Shown here: piece by piece, positions 49,344 through 59,142 of the stretch
Layout: each line of letters opens with the position of its first letter
Numbering within the stretch: the first letter of the stretch is position 1
Assembly: GCA_047639555.1 (NCBI GenBank)
Contig: JBLIOE010000001.1
Location: 186,001 to 250,000, forward strand
Direction: 5' to 3'
Length of the DNA: 64,000 nucleotides
DNA from: JAJRXC01 sp047639555
GTDB lineage: Bacteria > Actinomycetota > Acidimicrobiia > Acidimicrobiales > Aldehydirespiratoraceae
Program-made: the position numbers and the translations under genes
Notes under the pieces: generated by a model
What the model was told of the DNA's origin: nothing
The model's input: the letters and a program-made list of their open reading frames with translations, nothing else
Database searches by the model: none

Positions 49344-49913
49344 GACGATGCCCGCGGCGGCCATCTCGGCCCGCGCCGTCTCGGTGGTGTCAGGCATGAC
49401 GCCCGCGCAGTGGGCGAGCAAGACGCGGGTGGTAAGACCGGCGGCCACCGCATCGAGCGCCGTGGCCTTCACACAATGATCAGTCGCAAGACCGACCACG
49501 TCGACAGCCGTGACCTCGTGAGACTGCAGCCAAGCACCGAGAGTGACCGACTCGTCGCTTGTGGCACCGCCATCAAAACCGGTGTAACTCGCAGTATGAC
49601 GACCCTTCAAAAAGATCTCATCAACCGCGATCGTGAGGTCGGGATGGAACGCGGCGCCATTGGTGTCAGCCACACAGTGCACGGGCCAGGTATCCACGAA
49701 GTTCGGGCCCACGTCGGGGTCGGCGAAATGCTCACCCGGATCAACGTGCCAATCCTTGGTGGCCACCACGATGTCGTAAGTGCCCACACCGCGATCGGTG
49801 CCCACGAGCGCGCTGATCGACCGGGCGACGTCGCCACCACCGTCGACCGCGAGCGACCCGTTCTCACAGAAGTCGTTCTGGACATCAACCACGATCAGGG
49901 CCGTCTTCGTCAT
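49335..49913 (-). CDS. pncA: Nicotinamidase (isochorismatase family)
   Basis: A 192-aa amidase that turns nicotinamide into nicotinate for NAD salvage. The catalytic triad is Asp10 (VDVQNDF), Lys103 (FLKGRH) and Cys147 (TDHCVKA), and metal ligands are Asp54, His56 and probably His62 and His79. ATG 49913 overlaps the pncB stop as ATGA, so the two consecutive salvage enzymes are made together. Confidence 0.93.
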   Translation of the reverse strand: MTKTALIVVDVQNDFCENGSLAVDGGGDVARSISALVGTDRGVGTYDIVVATKDWHVDPGEHFADPDVGPNFVDTWPVHCVADTNGAAFHPDLTIAVDEIFLKGRHTASYTGFDGGATSDESVTLGAWLQSHEVTAVDVVGLATDHCVKATALDAVAAGLTTRVLLAHCAGVMPDTTETARAEMAAAGIVFE

Positions 49914-51292
49914 AAGTCTGTGGCTCCTGCAACGTGGGGTACCCCGTTGACCACGGGGGAAGAGAGCGGTTCTTCGACGCCTTCCCACACTGTCGGAATC
50001 GCCGGAGCGTGCACCGGGAACGGGGTTCGATCCTCTGGGCGCAAGCGGCTCCGTCGCTCGAAACAGCGGGCGCGAGCCTCGCCCGGGTCAGTCAGGTCGG
50101 CGACCACTTCACCGTCAAGAATAAGCGGCACCTGCGGAGCCATCGAATCATCCGGAAGTTCGACCGGGAGTACCGACAGCACCTCGCTGATGTAGTGGCC
50201 TTCGAAGTCGGAGATGCGATGTACGTCCTTGCGGCCGCCAATCGTACGCTTACCGGGCGACAGCTTGCCGACCGCGCGCAGCGGCGAAACCGGCTCGTCG
50301 TCGTCGGCGATGGCGACCAGCTTGTAGACCATCTGCGCCGTCGGGTGACCCGAGCCCGTGACCAAGCTGGTACCCACCAGATAGGCATCAATCGGCGCGC
50401 CGGCGGCTTGCAGTTCGGCCACTCGGAATTCATCCAGGTCGCTCGACACCACGATTCGGCAACCGTGGGCGCCGAGACTGTCGAGTAATTCGCGGGCCAT
50501 ACGACTCTCGGCGAGCAGCTCGCCCGAGTCGATTCGCACGGCGCCAATGTTGGGACCAACAGTCTCGACCGCGCGGCGAATACCTTCCATCACATCGAAC
50601 GTGTCGACGAGATAGGTGGAGTCAACGCCAAGCGCGTTGCGCTGCGCGGCGAACGCCTCGGCCTCGGTGGCATGGGCAAGTACGAACGCGTGGGCGGTTG
50701 TGCCGCCAGTTTCGATGCCGTGACGACGACCAGCCTCAAGATTCGAGGTGGTGTCGAAACCGCCAACGTGAGAAGCACGCGCCGCCGCAACGGCCGACTC
50801 CGGATCTGTACGGCGAGAGCCGCCCTCAATGAGGAGACGCCCGCCCGCAGCATCGGCCATCCGAGCCGCGGCCGACGCAACTGCGCAGTCGTGGTTCAGC
50901 ACCGACAACATCACGGTTTCCAGCACGACACACTCGGCAAAGGTGCCGGCCACCGTCAGCACCGGGCTGTAGGGAAAGAACAACTCGCCTTCGGCGTAAC
51001 CCGTGATGTCGCCGCGAAATTTATACTTCCGCAGCCAGTCGGTCATCGCTCCGTCGGCAACAACTCCGCGCTCGACAAGATGAGCGATCGTGGCGTCGTC
51101 AAATTGGAACCGCTGCACGGCGTCGAGCACGCGGTCGATACCGGCCACCACGCCGTAGGCCCGCCCCTTCGGCAATCGCCGGGCGAACACTTCGAAGACG
51201 GATCGCCGCTCGGCGATGCCGGACTCGAGCGCGGACGCAACCATTGTCAGCTCATAGTGATCCGTGAGCAGCGCTGTGGTCGGCCGGTTCAT
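49910..51292 (-). CDS. pncB: Nicotinate phosphoribosyltransferase
   Basis: A 460-aa enzyme for the step after nicotinamidase, converting nicotinate to nicotinate mononucleotide. LTDHYELTMVASALESGIAE, IEGGSRRTDPESAV and VVSSDLDEF are family signatures, and the phosphate-binding GTSLVTGSGHPTAQMVYKLV is present. It leads the pncB-pncA pair. Confidence 0.93.
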   Translation of the reverse strand: MNRPTTALLTDHYELTMVASALESGIAERRSVFEVFARRLPKGRAYGVVAGIDRVLDAVQRFQFDDATIAHLVERGVVADGAMTDWLRKYKFRGDITGYAEGELFFPYSPVLTVAGTFAECVVLETVMLSVLNHDCAVASAAARMADAAGGRLLIEGGSRRTDPESAVAAARASHVGGFDTTSNLEAGRRHGIETGGTTAHAFVLAHATEAEAFAAQRNALGVDSTYLVDTFDVMEGIRRAVETVGPNIGAVRIDSGELLAESRMARELLDSLGAHGCRIVVSSDLDEFRVAELQAAGAPIDAYLVGTSLVTGSGHPTAQMVYKLVAIADDDEPVSPLRAVGKLSPGKRTIGGRKDVHRISDFEGHYISEVLSVLPVELPDDSMAPQVPLILDGEVVADLTDPGEARARCFERRSRLRPEDRTPFPVHAPAIPTVWEGVEEPLSSPVVNGVPHVAGATDL

Positions 51293-51320
51293 GCGCCGTC
51301 ACGCTACCGGGACACCCTCG

Positions 51321-54300
51321 CTAGCGAGACTTCGAGAAGAGCCAATCGAGCACGTGGTGGGCGAAGTCGGAATTGAAGCTCGGGATGTGCGAGCCATCTT
51401 CGATCGTCCACAACTCTACTGAAGCATCGCCGACGCAGCCGTCGTTGTACGCCTGTGTGGTGGTCTCTTCGCCATCGAGGTTCGCCACGATGTCGAGCGT
51501 CGACCCAACCGTCAGCGACCCGAGATCGCAGCCGAGGAAGCCGGCATGGCGGTCGAGCATGGCCACCGCGCTCGGAAAGGCTGAGGTGCCGTCGTATTCG
51601 ATAGTGCTGTCGGCGTCGCCATGGATCTGCAGAACACTCACCGGTTCGTCACGCGGTTCACAGTCGCCCGGGTCAACGAAGCTCGACCCGGCCAGTGAGG
51701 CAATCGCCGTGATTGACGAGCTGGCTTCACACGCCATCGTGAAACTCATGAAGCCGCCATTCGAATGGCCCCAGAGATACACCTGGTCGTCGTTGACGTT
51801 GAATGCACCCTTGGCGTCATCGATCAAATCCGTGATGTAACTCACGTCGTCGACGGGGAAGCCGCAACACGACGCCCCCGAATACCAAAACTTGGCGCCG
51901 CTCGGCAGTTCGGTGCCGTTGGGGTGAACGAGAATGAAGTCTCGGTCGTCAACGGCCTGCGATACACCCATATAGAGCGACTGGATTGGTCCGTTGGCGC
52001 CGAAGCCATGAAGCACCACAACGAGCGGATACTCCTTGGCCGGATCGTAATCGCTCGGCAAGACGAACTCCGATGGCCGTTCGTCGTTGAGCGTCTCCGG
52101 GATCGGGCACGTCAGCAGCGAGCAGAAGTCGGCATCGACGACCACGTTCTCGATCGGCGGCGCCGTACGGCAGGGCTGCCCTCGGAGTGAGTTGCAGGCC
52201 GGCAGCGGCGTGGGGGCTTCCATACCGGAGATCACCGGCAACGCGATCGACGACTGGTGATCGCCACCGGTACCGATGACGTGGGTGGCTTCTGCCCCCG
52301 GCCCGTCGAGTTCGAATTCCCAGCGAGCGGTGTCGCCACCCGGCGTGTTCACGGTCATTCGGATCGAGGAACCCTCACGGAACGTGTGGGCAAAGGCAGG
52401 GATCTGGATCCGGCCGTAGGACCAAACACCGGGCTCGAGGAGGGTGAAGAGCTCTTCGCGGCCGTACTGCACGGGCTGAAGTTCCGTGGACGAGTTATCG
52501 AGTCGGCGATACGCCCACTCCAGCTGACCCGCCTGCACACGGACCTCTTCCCCGTCGGGGCGGATCTCCGTGAGGAGCACTTCGAGCTCGGCGTTGTCGG
52601 AGTCGGACCGGAGCCACAAGTCGACGCTTCCGGTGCCGGCCATGACCATGTCGTTGCGCAGTGGGGCCGTCTGGAATCGGGCGTTCTCGCCCTCGGCCTG
52701 TGGGATCCACTCGACCGTCGGGTTCGACCAGATGTTGCCGCCCGTCCACCAGTGAGTCTGGCTGACCTCAGGATTCGGGTGAATGGCGACGCCCGTGTCG
52801 GGGGCATCAGAGCCCTTGTCGACAAGCTGACCGTCGGCCAAGAAGTACCAGCGTTCGGCATCCACGCCGGTGGGCGGCCAAGTGGTGGTGCTCATCTCCC
52901 ATGCCGCAACCGGCAGGTAGGGGTCGGCACCAGCGCCGTTCTCCATCAAGATCCGGATCGGGTCTTCGTTCTCCCAGCGAGCAAGTGCCTCCGCGTGGGT
53001 GGAGACGTCGGTCCAACGGCTCGGCGGCATGGAAACCGCGCCGCCGAAGATGTCGCCCGTGAAGGCGGAAGTAACGATGTCAAGGATCGGATCGTTCTCC
53101 GGAATCTCTTTGGAGATGTAGAGATCAAGGAACGCCGACCACTCCGACAGAATCTGCGGCGCAAACCCATCGGCGTGAAGGCCGTTGAAGATGATCTGCT
53201 TGACCGACTCAGCGGAGTCGAACTCACCGAGTAGGTCGCCGAAGCTCGGACCGGTCTGCTCGTCCTGGAAGGCCGAGGTCAAGAAGACGGCGGCTTCGAT
53301 GTCGCCCGCGAACTCGCGGATATCGAGGGGAGCGGCAACCTCGTCGGTGTAGAAGGGCTGCGAACGAGCCTTCGCCGTCGCGTTGACGTTCTGGCCTCGC
53401 AGCTGCTGGTTGGCGTCACACTGGGCGTCGCCCTCATCGATGGCTCGGCGCACCCAAGCGGTGCCGTAGGGCTCGGCGTTGCCGAGCACCTGATCGGCCC
53501 ACGAGGTCGCGAAGCCGGTATTGAGAAGACCACCGGGCGCCAGGATGCCGGTAGCCGTGTCGCCATAGACGCTAAGAGGAGTGATAGCTCCCAGGCTCGG
53601 CGGGTTCGATTGGGCCACAAACAACTGCGAGATACCGGGATACGAGAGGCCGACCATGCCGACCTCATGATCCTTCACCCACGGCTGGGCGGCGACCGCC
53701 TCGATCACGTCGAAGCCATCGAGCACCTGCATCGTTTCGAAGAAGTCGTACGCGCCGCCGGAGCAGCCGGTGCCGCGAACATTCACACCGACCGTTGCAT
53801 AACCGAACAAGCCAGCGAGCTGGGAGCCGGGCTGAGCCGGCGCCTTGCACAACGTCGGCAACGAGCCACAAAGCGGAGTCGCGTCGAAGCCGCCGCCGAG
53901 ACCGCTGAACGGGTCCGACGGGTTGTAGCCCGAGTACTCGACAACCGTCGGATACGGACCGTCTTCAACCGGGCCGGGCAGCACGACGTAGGCGGACAAG
54001 GTGGTGCCGTCACGGGTCTCGACGTAGGTGAAACCTTCATTGATTTCTTGATCGGCGTAGAACGACTGGTTCGGGGTGGAACCCTCGGCGGAACCGACCC
54101 CCACGCCCCAGTTGATGGTGCCGCTGGTGGCGACGATGTAATGGCCGGGCGAAAGCTCGCGGAACATCACGCTGCCGAGGTCGTCGACCTCGCTCGTGCC
54201 CGCAATCGTTGCGGTGAGGGCGCCCTTGTCGTCGGTTCCCCATTTTGCGATCACGGCGGGGCTGCCCGGATCGGCGTTGGTAACGAAGAGCTGTTCGAGC

Positions 54301-54443
54301 CCCCCTCGGGCATCAAAGCTGGGCGCGGCGAACCACGGATTCGCCGTGGGAACGCCGTCAGCCGATTGGCCCGTGGCCACTGTGGGAAGCGCGGCAACCA
54401 GAGCCGCGACAAGAAGAACCGAGAAGAACCACCGTGCACGCAT
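51321..54443 (-). CDS. Secreted CocE/NonD hydrolase fused to a PHB-depolymerase-like esterase
   Basis: A 1040-aa exported protein: signal peptide MRARWFFSVLLVAALVAALP then VATGQS. Residues about 130-700 form an X-Pro dipeptidyl-peptidase/CocE-like unit with GMVGLSYPGISQ (nucleophile Ser), RGTGCSGG and a C-terminal jelly roll. Residues about 770-1040 are a second alpha/beta hydrolase of the LpqC/PHB-depolymerase type with YLWGHSNGGFMSF and IEDGSHIPSF (catalytic His). Cysteines suggest disulfides. ATG 54443 is chosen to begin the signal peptide; no strong ribosome site is seen. One chain thus carries two serine esterase active sites. Confidence 0.8.
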   Translation of the reverse strand: MRARWFFSVLLVAALVAALPTVATGQSADGVPTANPWFAAPSFDARGGLEQLFVTNADPGSPAVIAKWGTDDKGALTATIAGTSEVDDLGSVMFRELSPGHYIVATSGTINWGVGVGSAEGSTPNQSFYADQEINEGFTYVETRDGTTLSAYVVLPGPVEDGPYPTVVEYSGYNPSDPFSGLGGGFDATPLCGSLPTLCKAPAQPGSQLAGLFGYATVGVNVRGTGCSGGAYDFFETMQVLDGFDVIEAVAAQPWVKDHEVGMVGLSYPGISQLFVAQSNPPSLGAITPLSVYGDTATGILAPGGLLNTGFATSWADQVLGNAEPYGTAWVRRAIDEGDAQCDANQQLRGQNVNATAKARSQPFYTDEVAAPLDIREFAGDIEAAVFLTSAFQDEQTGPSFGDLLGEFDSAESVKQIIFNGLHADGFAPQILSEWSAFLDLYISKEIPENDPILDIVTSAFTGDIFGGAVSMPPSRWTDVSTHAEALARWENEDPIRILMENGAGADPYLPVAAWEMSTTTWPPTGVDAERWYFLADGQLVDKGSDAPDTGVAIHPNPEVSQTHWWTGGNIWSNPTVEWIPQAEGENARFQTAPLRNDMVMAGTGSVDLWLRSDSDNAELEVLLTEIRPDGEEVRVQAGQLEWAYRRLDNSSTELQPVQYGREELFTLLEPGVWSYGRIQIPAFAHTFREGSSIRMTVNTPGGDTARWEFELDGPGAEATHVIGTGGDHQSSIALPVISGMEAPTPLPACNSLRGQPCRTAPPIENVVVDADFCSLLTCPIPETLNDERPSEFVLPSDYDPAKEYPLVVVLHGFGANGPIQSLYMGVSQAVDDRDFILVHPNGTELPSGAKFWYSGASCCGFPVDDVSYITDLIDDAKGAFNVNDDQVYLWGHSNGGFMSFTMACEASSSITAIASLAGSSFVDPGDCEPRDEPVSVLQIHGDADSTIEYDGTSAFPSAVAMLDRHAGFLGCDLGSLTVGSTLDIVANLDGEETTTQAYNDGCVGDASVELWTIEDGSHIPSFNSDFAHHVLDWLFSKSR

Positions 54444-54518
54444 GCCAATATCACTATCAGTGGTGAACCGAGCTCGTCGAATAATCTGCTCGCCGACCGA
54501 CACTCGTAGGCTCAGACA

Positions 54519-56381
54519 ATGACTGCACCGAGTCCGTTCCAGATCTTGCACTCGATGTCGGCCGACCGCTCCGCCATCGACAAAAAGCTCAACAAGGCCA
54601 CTCGTCGACGAGTCCTCGCCTTCTCGCAGCCCTACCGAACCGACATCACGTTCTTCATCGCCACGATCGTCGTCTCGACCTTCCTGGGGCTCCTCCCCCC
54701 ACTCTTGGTGCGAGCCATGCTCGACGGCGCGATCGCCGACGGCGACACCGGCTACCTCAACGTCCTCTTCATCGTCATGGTGATCGCGGCGGTCGGTGAA
54801 TCTTCCTTCTCACTCGTCGAGCGATGGTTGTCCTCCCGAATCGGTGAGGGTCTCATCTATGACCTCCGGGTTCGGCTCTTCGACCATGTGCAGCGGATGC
54901 CGCTGGCGTTCTTCACCCGCACCCAAACCGGCACGCTCATCAGCCGGCTCAACAACGACGTCATCGGCGCTCAGCGGGCCTTCACCGGCACGTTGGGCAC
55001 AGTGGTCGGCAACGTCATCACCCTCGGCGGCACGCTCATCGCGATGCTGATCCTCGAATGGCGACTCACCCTGGTCGCGATCATTATTCTGCCCGTCTTC
55101 GTGCTGCCGGCGAAGCGAGTTGGCCAGAACCTGCAGGAGATCACCCGCGAGGGCATGAACGTCAACGCGTCGATGAACAACACGATGACCGAACGGTTCA
55201 ACGTGGCGGGCGCGCTCCTCGTCAAGCTGTTCGGTCGCCACAACGACGAAGCCGCCGACTTCGGGGGCCGGGCGGCTCGGGTGCGAGACATTGGCGTGCG
55301 TAGCGCCATGTACAGCCGGGTCTTTGTCATTGCACTCACTCTCGTTGGCTCGATCGGCACGGCGATCGTTTACTGGCTCGGCGGCCACCTCGTGATCGAC
55401 AACAGCATCACGCTCGGCACGCTGATCGCCCTCGGCCTCTACACGGTGCGCATCTATATGCCGCTCACGAGCCTGTCCAACGCCCGAGTCGACATCATGA
55501 CGGCGTTCGTCTCGTTCGAGCGAGTGTTCGAAGTGCTCGACGCCCCCAACGCGATCACGGACGATCCCGACGCCACCGACCTCACGAACCCCACCGGCAG
55601 TGTGCGGTTCGATCACGTCCGCTTCCGTTATCCCGATCCCGCGCCGGGCACCCCCGAGTCACTCGGTGGCGGCGAGTCCACCGCTTCGGCCGACGACGTG
55701 TTGCGCGACATTGATCTCACGATCGAACCCGGGCAGATGGTGGCCATCGTCGGGCCCTCGGGCGCGGGCAAGACCACGCTCACCTCACTCGTTCCTCGCC
55801 TCTACGATGTGACCGAGGGAACGATCCTCGTCGACGGGCACGACGTCCGCACCCTCACCCAAGACTCGTTGCGCCAGGCCATCGGCGTGGTCAGCCAAGA
55901 CCCGCACTTGTTCCACGACACCGTCATGTCCAACCTGCGTTATGCGCAGCCCAACGCCACCGACGAAGCGGTGCGGGCCGCATGTGTAGCCGCCCGCATC
56001 CATGACGTGATCGACGCATTACCCGACGGCTACGACACCACCGTCGGCGAGCGCGGTTACCGGCTCTCGGGCGGCGAGAAGCAGCGTCTCGCGATCGCTC
56101 GCATGCTGCTCAAGAATCCGGCCATCGTGATCCTCGACGAGGCAACCAGCCACCTCGACACCGACAACGAAGCCCATGTGCAAGAGGCGCTCGCCCACGC
56201 ACTACAGGGCCGCACCTCGCTGGTGATTGCTCACCGATTGTCAACCATCACCGACGCCGACGTGATCGTCGTGCTCGACGACGGCCGCGTCGTGGAAACC
56301 GGAACCCACGATGAGCTTCGTCACTCCGGCGGCCTCTACGAGGAGCTCTACGAAGGCCTCGTGCGCGCCGATCGCGACTAA
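54519..56381 (+). CDS. ABC exporter, fused membrane and ATPase domains (MsbA-like)
   Basis: A 620-aa half-transporter. Residues about 40-340 hold six TM helices (ABC_membrane), and residues 370-620 the ATPase with Walker A GPSGAGKTT, signature LSGGEKQRLAIARMLL, Walker B IVILDEATSHLD and His switch IAHRLST. It likely works as a homodimer exporting a lipid or drug. ATG 54519 and the internal ATG at MSADRS (54555) are possible starts. It is convergent with the small TM gene (4-bp overlap). Confidence 0.92.
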   Translation: MTAPSPFQILHSMSADRSAIDKKLNKATRRRVLAFSQPYRTDITFFIATIVVSTFLGLLPPLLVRAMLDGAIADGDTGYLNVLFIVMVIAAVGESSFSLVERWLSSRIGEGLIYDLRVRLFDHVQRMPLAFFTRTQTGTLISRLNNDVIGAQRAFTGTLGTVVGNVITLGGTLIAMLILEWRLTLVAIIILPVFVLPAKRVGQNLQEITREGMNVNASMNNTMTERFNVAGALLVKLFGRHNDEAADFGGRAARVRDIGVRSAMYSRVFVIALTLVGSIGTAIVYWLGGHLVIDNSITLGTLIALGLYTVRIYMPLTSLSNARVDIMTAFVSFERVFEVLDAPNAITDDPDATDLTNPTGSVRFDHVRFRYPDPAPGTPESLGGGESTASADDVLRDIDLTIEPGQMVAIVGPSGAGKTTLTSLVPRLYDVTEGTILVDGHDVRTLTQDSLRQAIGVVSQDPHLFHDTVMSNLRYAQPNATDEAVRAACVAARIHDVIDALPDGYDTTVGERGYRLSGGEKQRLAIARMLLKNPAIVILDEATSHLDTDNEAHVQEALAHALQGRTSLVIAHRLSTITDADVIVVLDDGRVVETGTHDELRHSGGLYEELYEGLVRADRD

Positions 56382-56614
56382 CGAGTCGGCCTCAACGCAA
56401 CGGTTCGCGATGCACCAACTCTGAGGTCGATGCCGGGCGGGGGCGAGGTGGCATCGGCGCAGTCGGTTGTCACGCCAACCACCACATCTCCATCAACGAG
56501 CTGACAAAAGACGATGTCGGTCGAACGGGCCGAACCAAACGTGGCGAAGACAGAAACGCCAGCCAGCATCACCACCAGCCCCATCGCTGCGAGCTCAAAC
56601 TTGAGTGCTCTCAT
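56378..56614 (-). CDS. Small secreted/membrane protein, end of the sigma operon
   Basis: A 78-aa protein with one N-terminal hydrophobic segment (FELAAMGLVVMLAGVSVFAT), which may be a signal anchor, and a small extracytoplasmic region with two cysteines (VFCQLVDGD, TTDCADATS) that may form a disulfide. Its ATG at 56614 overlaps the stop of the large membrane protein as ATGA. No family recognised. Its presence at the end of a fully coupled operon argues for a role in the same envelope signalling unit. Confidence 0.65.
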   Translation of the reverse strand: MRALKFELAAMGLVVMLAGVSVFATFGSARSTDIVFCQLVDGDVVVGVTTDCADATSPPPGIDLRVGASRTVALRPTR

Positions 56615-58626
56615 ACACAAAACTCCGTGCTGAAGGCTTCGTGCCCGCGCCCGGGCTGACAGGCCCAAGCGTGCTGGAGATCAACGACCGAACTGCCGTC
56701 TTCGGTGAAGGTCACTTCCCACCGCAGCGCGGCGACCGAGTCGTCGGGGAGTCCGCGGATCTCGATCAGCCCCGCCGTGGCGTCTTCCCGATAGCCAGAG
56801 GCCGACTGAAGGTGGCGACCAATGTCGAGAGCCTCGCGGACCTGCGCAAACCGGCGATCGATGTCATCGCCTTGAATCGACTCGTTGAACGCCTCGATCG
56901 AGGACGCAGTGGCCGTGCCGTCTTCGGCGAACTCCAGTGATGCAGGCGCTCGCCATACACCGTTGCCGCTCCGACACCCATTGCCGGGAATCCATGCGTC
57001 GGTCGGCTCGCCCTCGACACTCACTTCGAAGATCTCAGGGACAAGAGCCACAATCCTTGTCCCGCTCTCTTCGTCGCTCTCTCCGGCGACGAGCGGCAAG
57101 GTGGCGTCGGTCCATCGCACGAGGCCGTCGTCGCTGATCTGGTAGCGGCCCCACACCAGCTGGGCCGGCTGACCGCCCGAAGGCTCGACGCAGGAGAACC
57201 AACGCCGCCAGACATCGGGCGCCGTAACGATGACCGTGTCTTGCGTGCAGCATTCTTCCAAAGCGAGGCCGTCGGGCTGCACGTACTCGCGCGTCTCACC
57301 GGCCGAGCCGACGGTGAAGGGACGGACGGTGAGGCTGTCGGGGGTGGTATCGCCGAGGAAGACCTCGAGCCGGCCATCGTTGTCGATGTCGTCGAGGAAC
57401 CACACTTCGGCGTTCGTGGCGACATCTCCGATCGATGCGATCACGCCGTTGCCGAGACAAAGGAGATTGTCTCGGGGATTGACTAGGTCGGAGATGCCAT
57501 CACCATCGACGTCGCCGAACAGGCTCACCCGGAGGTCAGATACGGCACACGCCGCCGGGTTGAGGTCAGCGAGACAGCCGGCTCGGCCTGGAATCTCAAG
57601 GCCAGTACCACCGACCACCTCACCGTCAGTAACACCGCCATCGGCAATGAAGGTTTCGGTCAGCCGCCATTCGATATCTCCGTCGGCAAGATCCCACCAG
57701 GTTCCGATGGCCAGACGCTCGGCACCGGCCGACGAGTCGGGCGTGAAGGCGAAGCAGCCCCACCAATCATTCGTGCCGTCGTCACGCGGACCAATCTGAA
57801 GCACAACGTCGATCTCGACGAGCTCGGTGGTCTCGGTGCCTTCCCGCAGGTTGAAGAGGTGAGACCGCTGCACCCCGGAAGCCGCCGCCCCGTTGTTGGT
57901 CGCATTGTTGCCGGCCTCAGTGGCAGAAGCGGAGACGATGATGTCGTCGAATCCGTTGAGATCAATGTCGCCCACATGGGTGATCGCACCGAGCGACAAG
58001 CCGCTGATTGCACTTCGACCACCAGCCGCCGTGCACACTTCCAGCTCATTCAGGACCCCGTCGGTCCACCTCGGGAAGATGGCATCGAGCCGGGTGTCGT
58101 CGTCGAGATCGCCGAGCGTGTGGGCGGGTCGATCGCACTTCGCCTGGGCCAAAGCTCTCGGAGCAAGGCGGGCCACAACCACTTCCACGGTGTTGCTGCC
58201 AGGAACCGCTAAGTCCGGAATGACTTCGGTTACAGCCCCGAGTCGTTCGTCATCGGGCTCGACCCACAGAACGCTGAACTCGGTGTCGAACCCAGCCTCT
58301 TCTAACTCGGCCAGCGCGTCTTCGGCCGAGTTCCCGACGACATCAGGGATGACCAGATCGGACAACACTGTTGAGGTGGTCTCGGCCACGTCCAGGTTTG
58401 ATTCGCTGGCAAATTCTGAACCCGGGATCTCGTCGCTGGTGCCGAACACCGCGAAGCTGCCGGCGCCCACCGCAGCAATCGCCAAGACCGCCGCGGCGAT
58501 TGACACTGGCCAGCGCCGAGCGAGAAACGGAATGGCCTCGGCTTCAGACAGGTCCGGAACGAACGGTCCGACCTGTTCAGCTCGGCCCGCGGCGAGCCGG
58601 CGGAGTTGCTCCTCGGGGTCCATCAT
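56611..58626 (-). CDS. Membrane protein with PASTA and FG-GAP-like repeats; putative anti-sigma factor
   Basis: A 671-aa single-pass protein. The N-terminal 37 residues (MMDPEEQLRRLAAGRAEQ...) are cytoplasmic with no zinc anti-sigma HxxxCxxC motif. A TM helix spans about 40-62. A PASTA domain follows at 92-152 (VIPDVVGNSAEDALAELEEA). Calcium-loop-like FG-GAP elements occur at GDLDDDTRLDAIF (172), GDIDLNGFDDIIVS, GDVDGDGISDLV and DIDNDGRLEVFLGD, predicting a beta-propeller outside the cell. It is coupled at both ends (ATGA) to the sigma factor and the small TM protein. Function as anti-sigma is inferred from position. Confidence 0.72.
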   Translation of the reverse strand: MMDPEEQLRRLAAGRAEQVGPFVPDLSEAEAIPFLARRWPVSIAAAVLAIAAVGAGSFAVFGTSDEIPGSEFASESNLDVAETTSTVLSDLVIPDVVGNSAEDALAELEEAGFDTEFSVLWVEPDDERLGAVTEVIPDLAVPGSNTVEVVVARLAPRALAQAKCDRPAHTLGDLDDDTRLDAIFPRWTDGVLNELEVCTAAGGRSAISGLSLGAITHVGDIDLNGFDDIIVSASATEAGNNATNNGAAASGVQRSHLFNLREGTETTELVEIDVVLQIGPRDDGTNDWWGCFAFTPDSSAGAERLAIGTWWDLADGDIEWRLTETFIADGGVTDGEVVGGTGLEIPGRAGCLADLNPAACAVSDLRVSLFGDVDGDGISDLVNPRDNLLCLGNGVIASIGDVATNAEVWFLDDIDNDGRLEVFLGDTTPDSLTVRPFTVGSAGETREYVQPDGLALEECCTQDTVIVTAPDVWRRWFSCVEPSGGQPAQLVWGRYQISDDGLVRWTDATLPLVAGESDEESGTRIVALVPEIFEVSVEGEPTDAWIPGNGCRSGNGVWRAPASLEFAEDGTATASSIEAFNESIQGDDIDRRFAQVREALDIGRHLQSASGYREDATAGLIEIRGLPDDSVAALRWEVTFTEDGSSVVDLQHAWACQPGRGHEAFSTEFCV

Positions 58627-59063
58627 GCCGATGCCCCCAGAGTCGTCCGGATGCTCTCAAGCCCGCGAGCCACATGCGTACTTACCGTGGAGGGCGCGAC
58701 TCCCATTGCTTCCGCCGCGTCGACTTGTGACCAGCCACAGGCGGTCACCAGCCACACGGCGGTCTTTTGATTTGCGGGGAGCGCCTCGAGCGCGGGTATG
58801 AGCTCGGGTTCGACTTCGGGGATGTCGCTGTCGCCCATCCACGGAAGAAATCCTTGTTTGCGGCTGCGGGTCTTCGATTGGGCGACGCGGTAGAGGTAGC
58901 CGACCGGATGTTCCATCTCGGCCACGTCGTCCCAGTTCTCCCAGGCGAAGGCGAACGCTTCAGAGAGGCCGTCGTGAACCTGATCTCGTGGCATGCAACC
59001 GGTTAGTGCGCGTCTCAACACGGGTTCGACCTCCTTCACGAAATCGTCAAATTCGCCGTTCAT
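58623..59063 (-). CDS. ECF-type RNA polymerase sigma factor (SigE-like)
   Basis: A 146-aa extracytoplasmic-function sigma factor. Region 2 is VHDGLSEAFAFAWENWDDVA followed by HPVGYLYRVAQSKTRSRKQG, and region 4 is WSQVDAAEAMGVAPSTVSTH. The N-terminal part of region 2 is short. It probably directs an envelope-stress regulon. Its stop overlaps the start of the membrane protein, a typical sigma/anti-sigma arrangement. The sequence upstream (59064-59142) is relatively AT-rich and may contain its own promoter, though I did not find a clear pair of boxes. Confidence 0.87.
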   Translation of the reverse strand: MNGEFDDFVKEVEPVLRRALTGCMPRDQVHDGLSEAFAFAWENWDDVAEMEHPVGYLYRVAQSKTRSRKQGFLPWMGDSDIPEVEPELIPALEALPANQKTAVWLVTACGWSQVDAAEAMGVAPSTVSTHVARGLESIRTTLGASA

Positions 59064-59142
59064 AACCCTCTCAACCTTGCAGACCAGCCAACCGCTGACT
59101 CGCGCTACACGATTTCGAAATATTTCCGCGAGCCGTTGTCGA

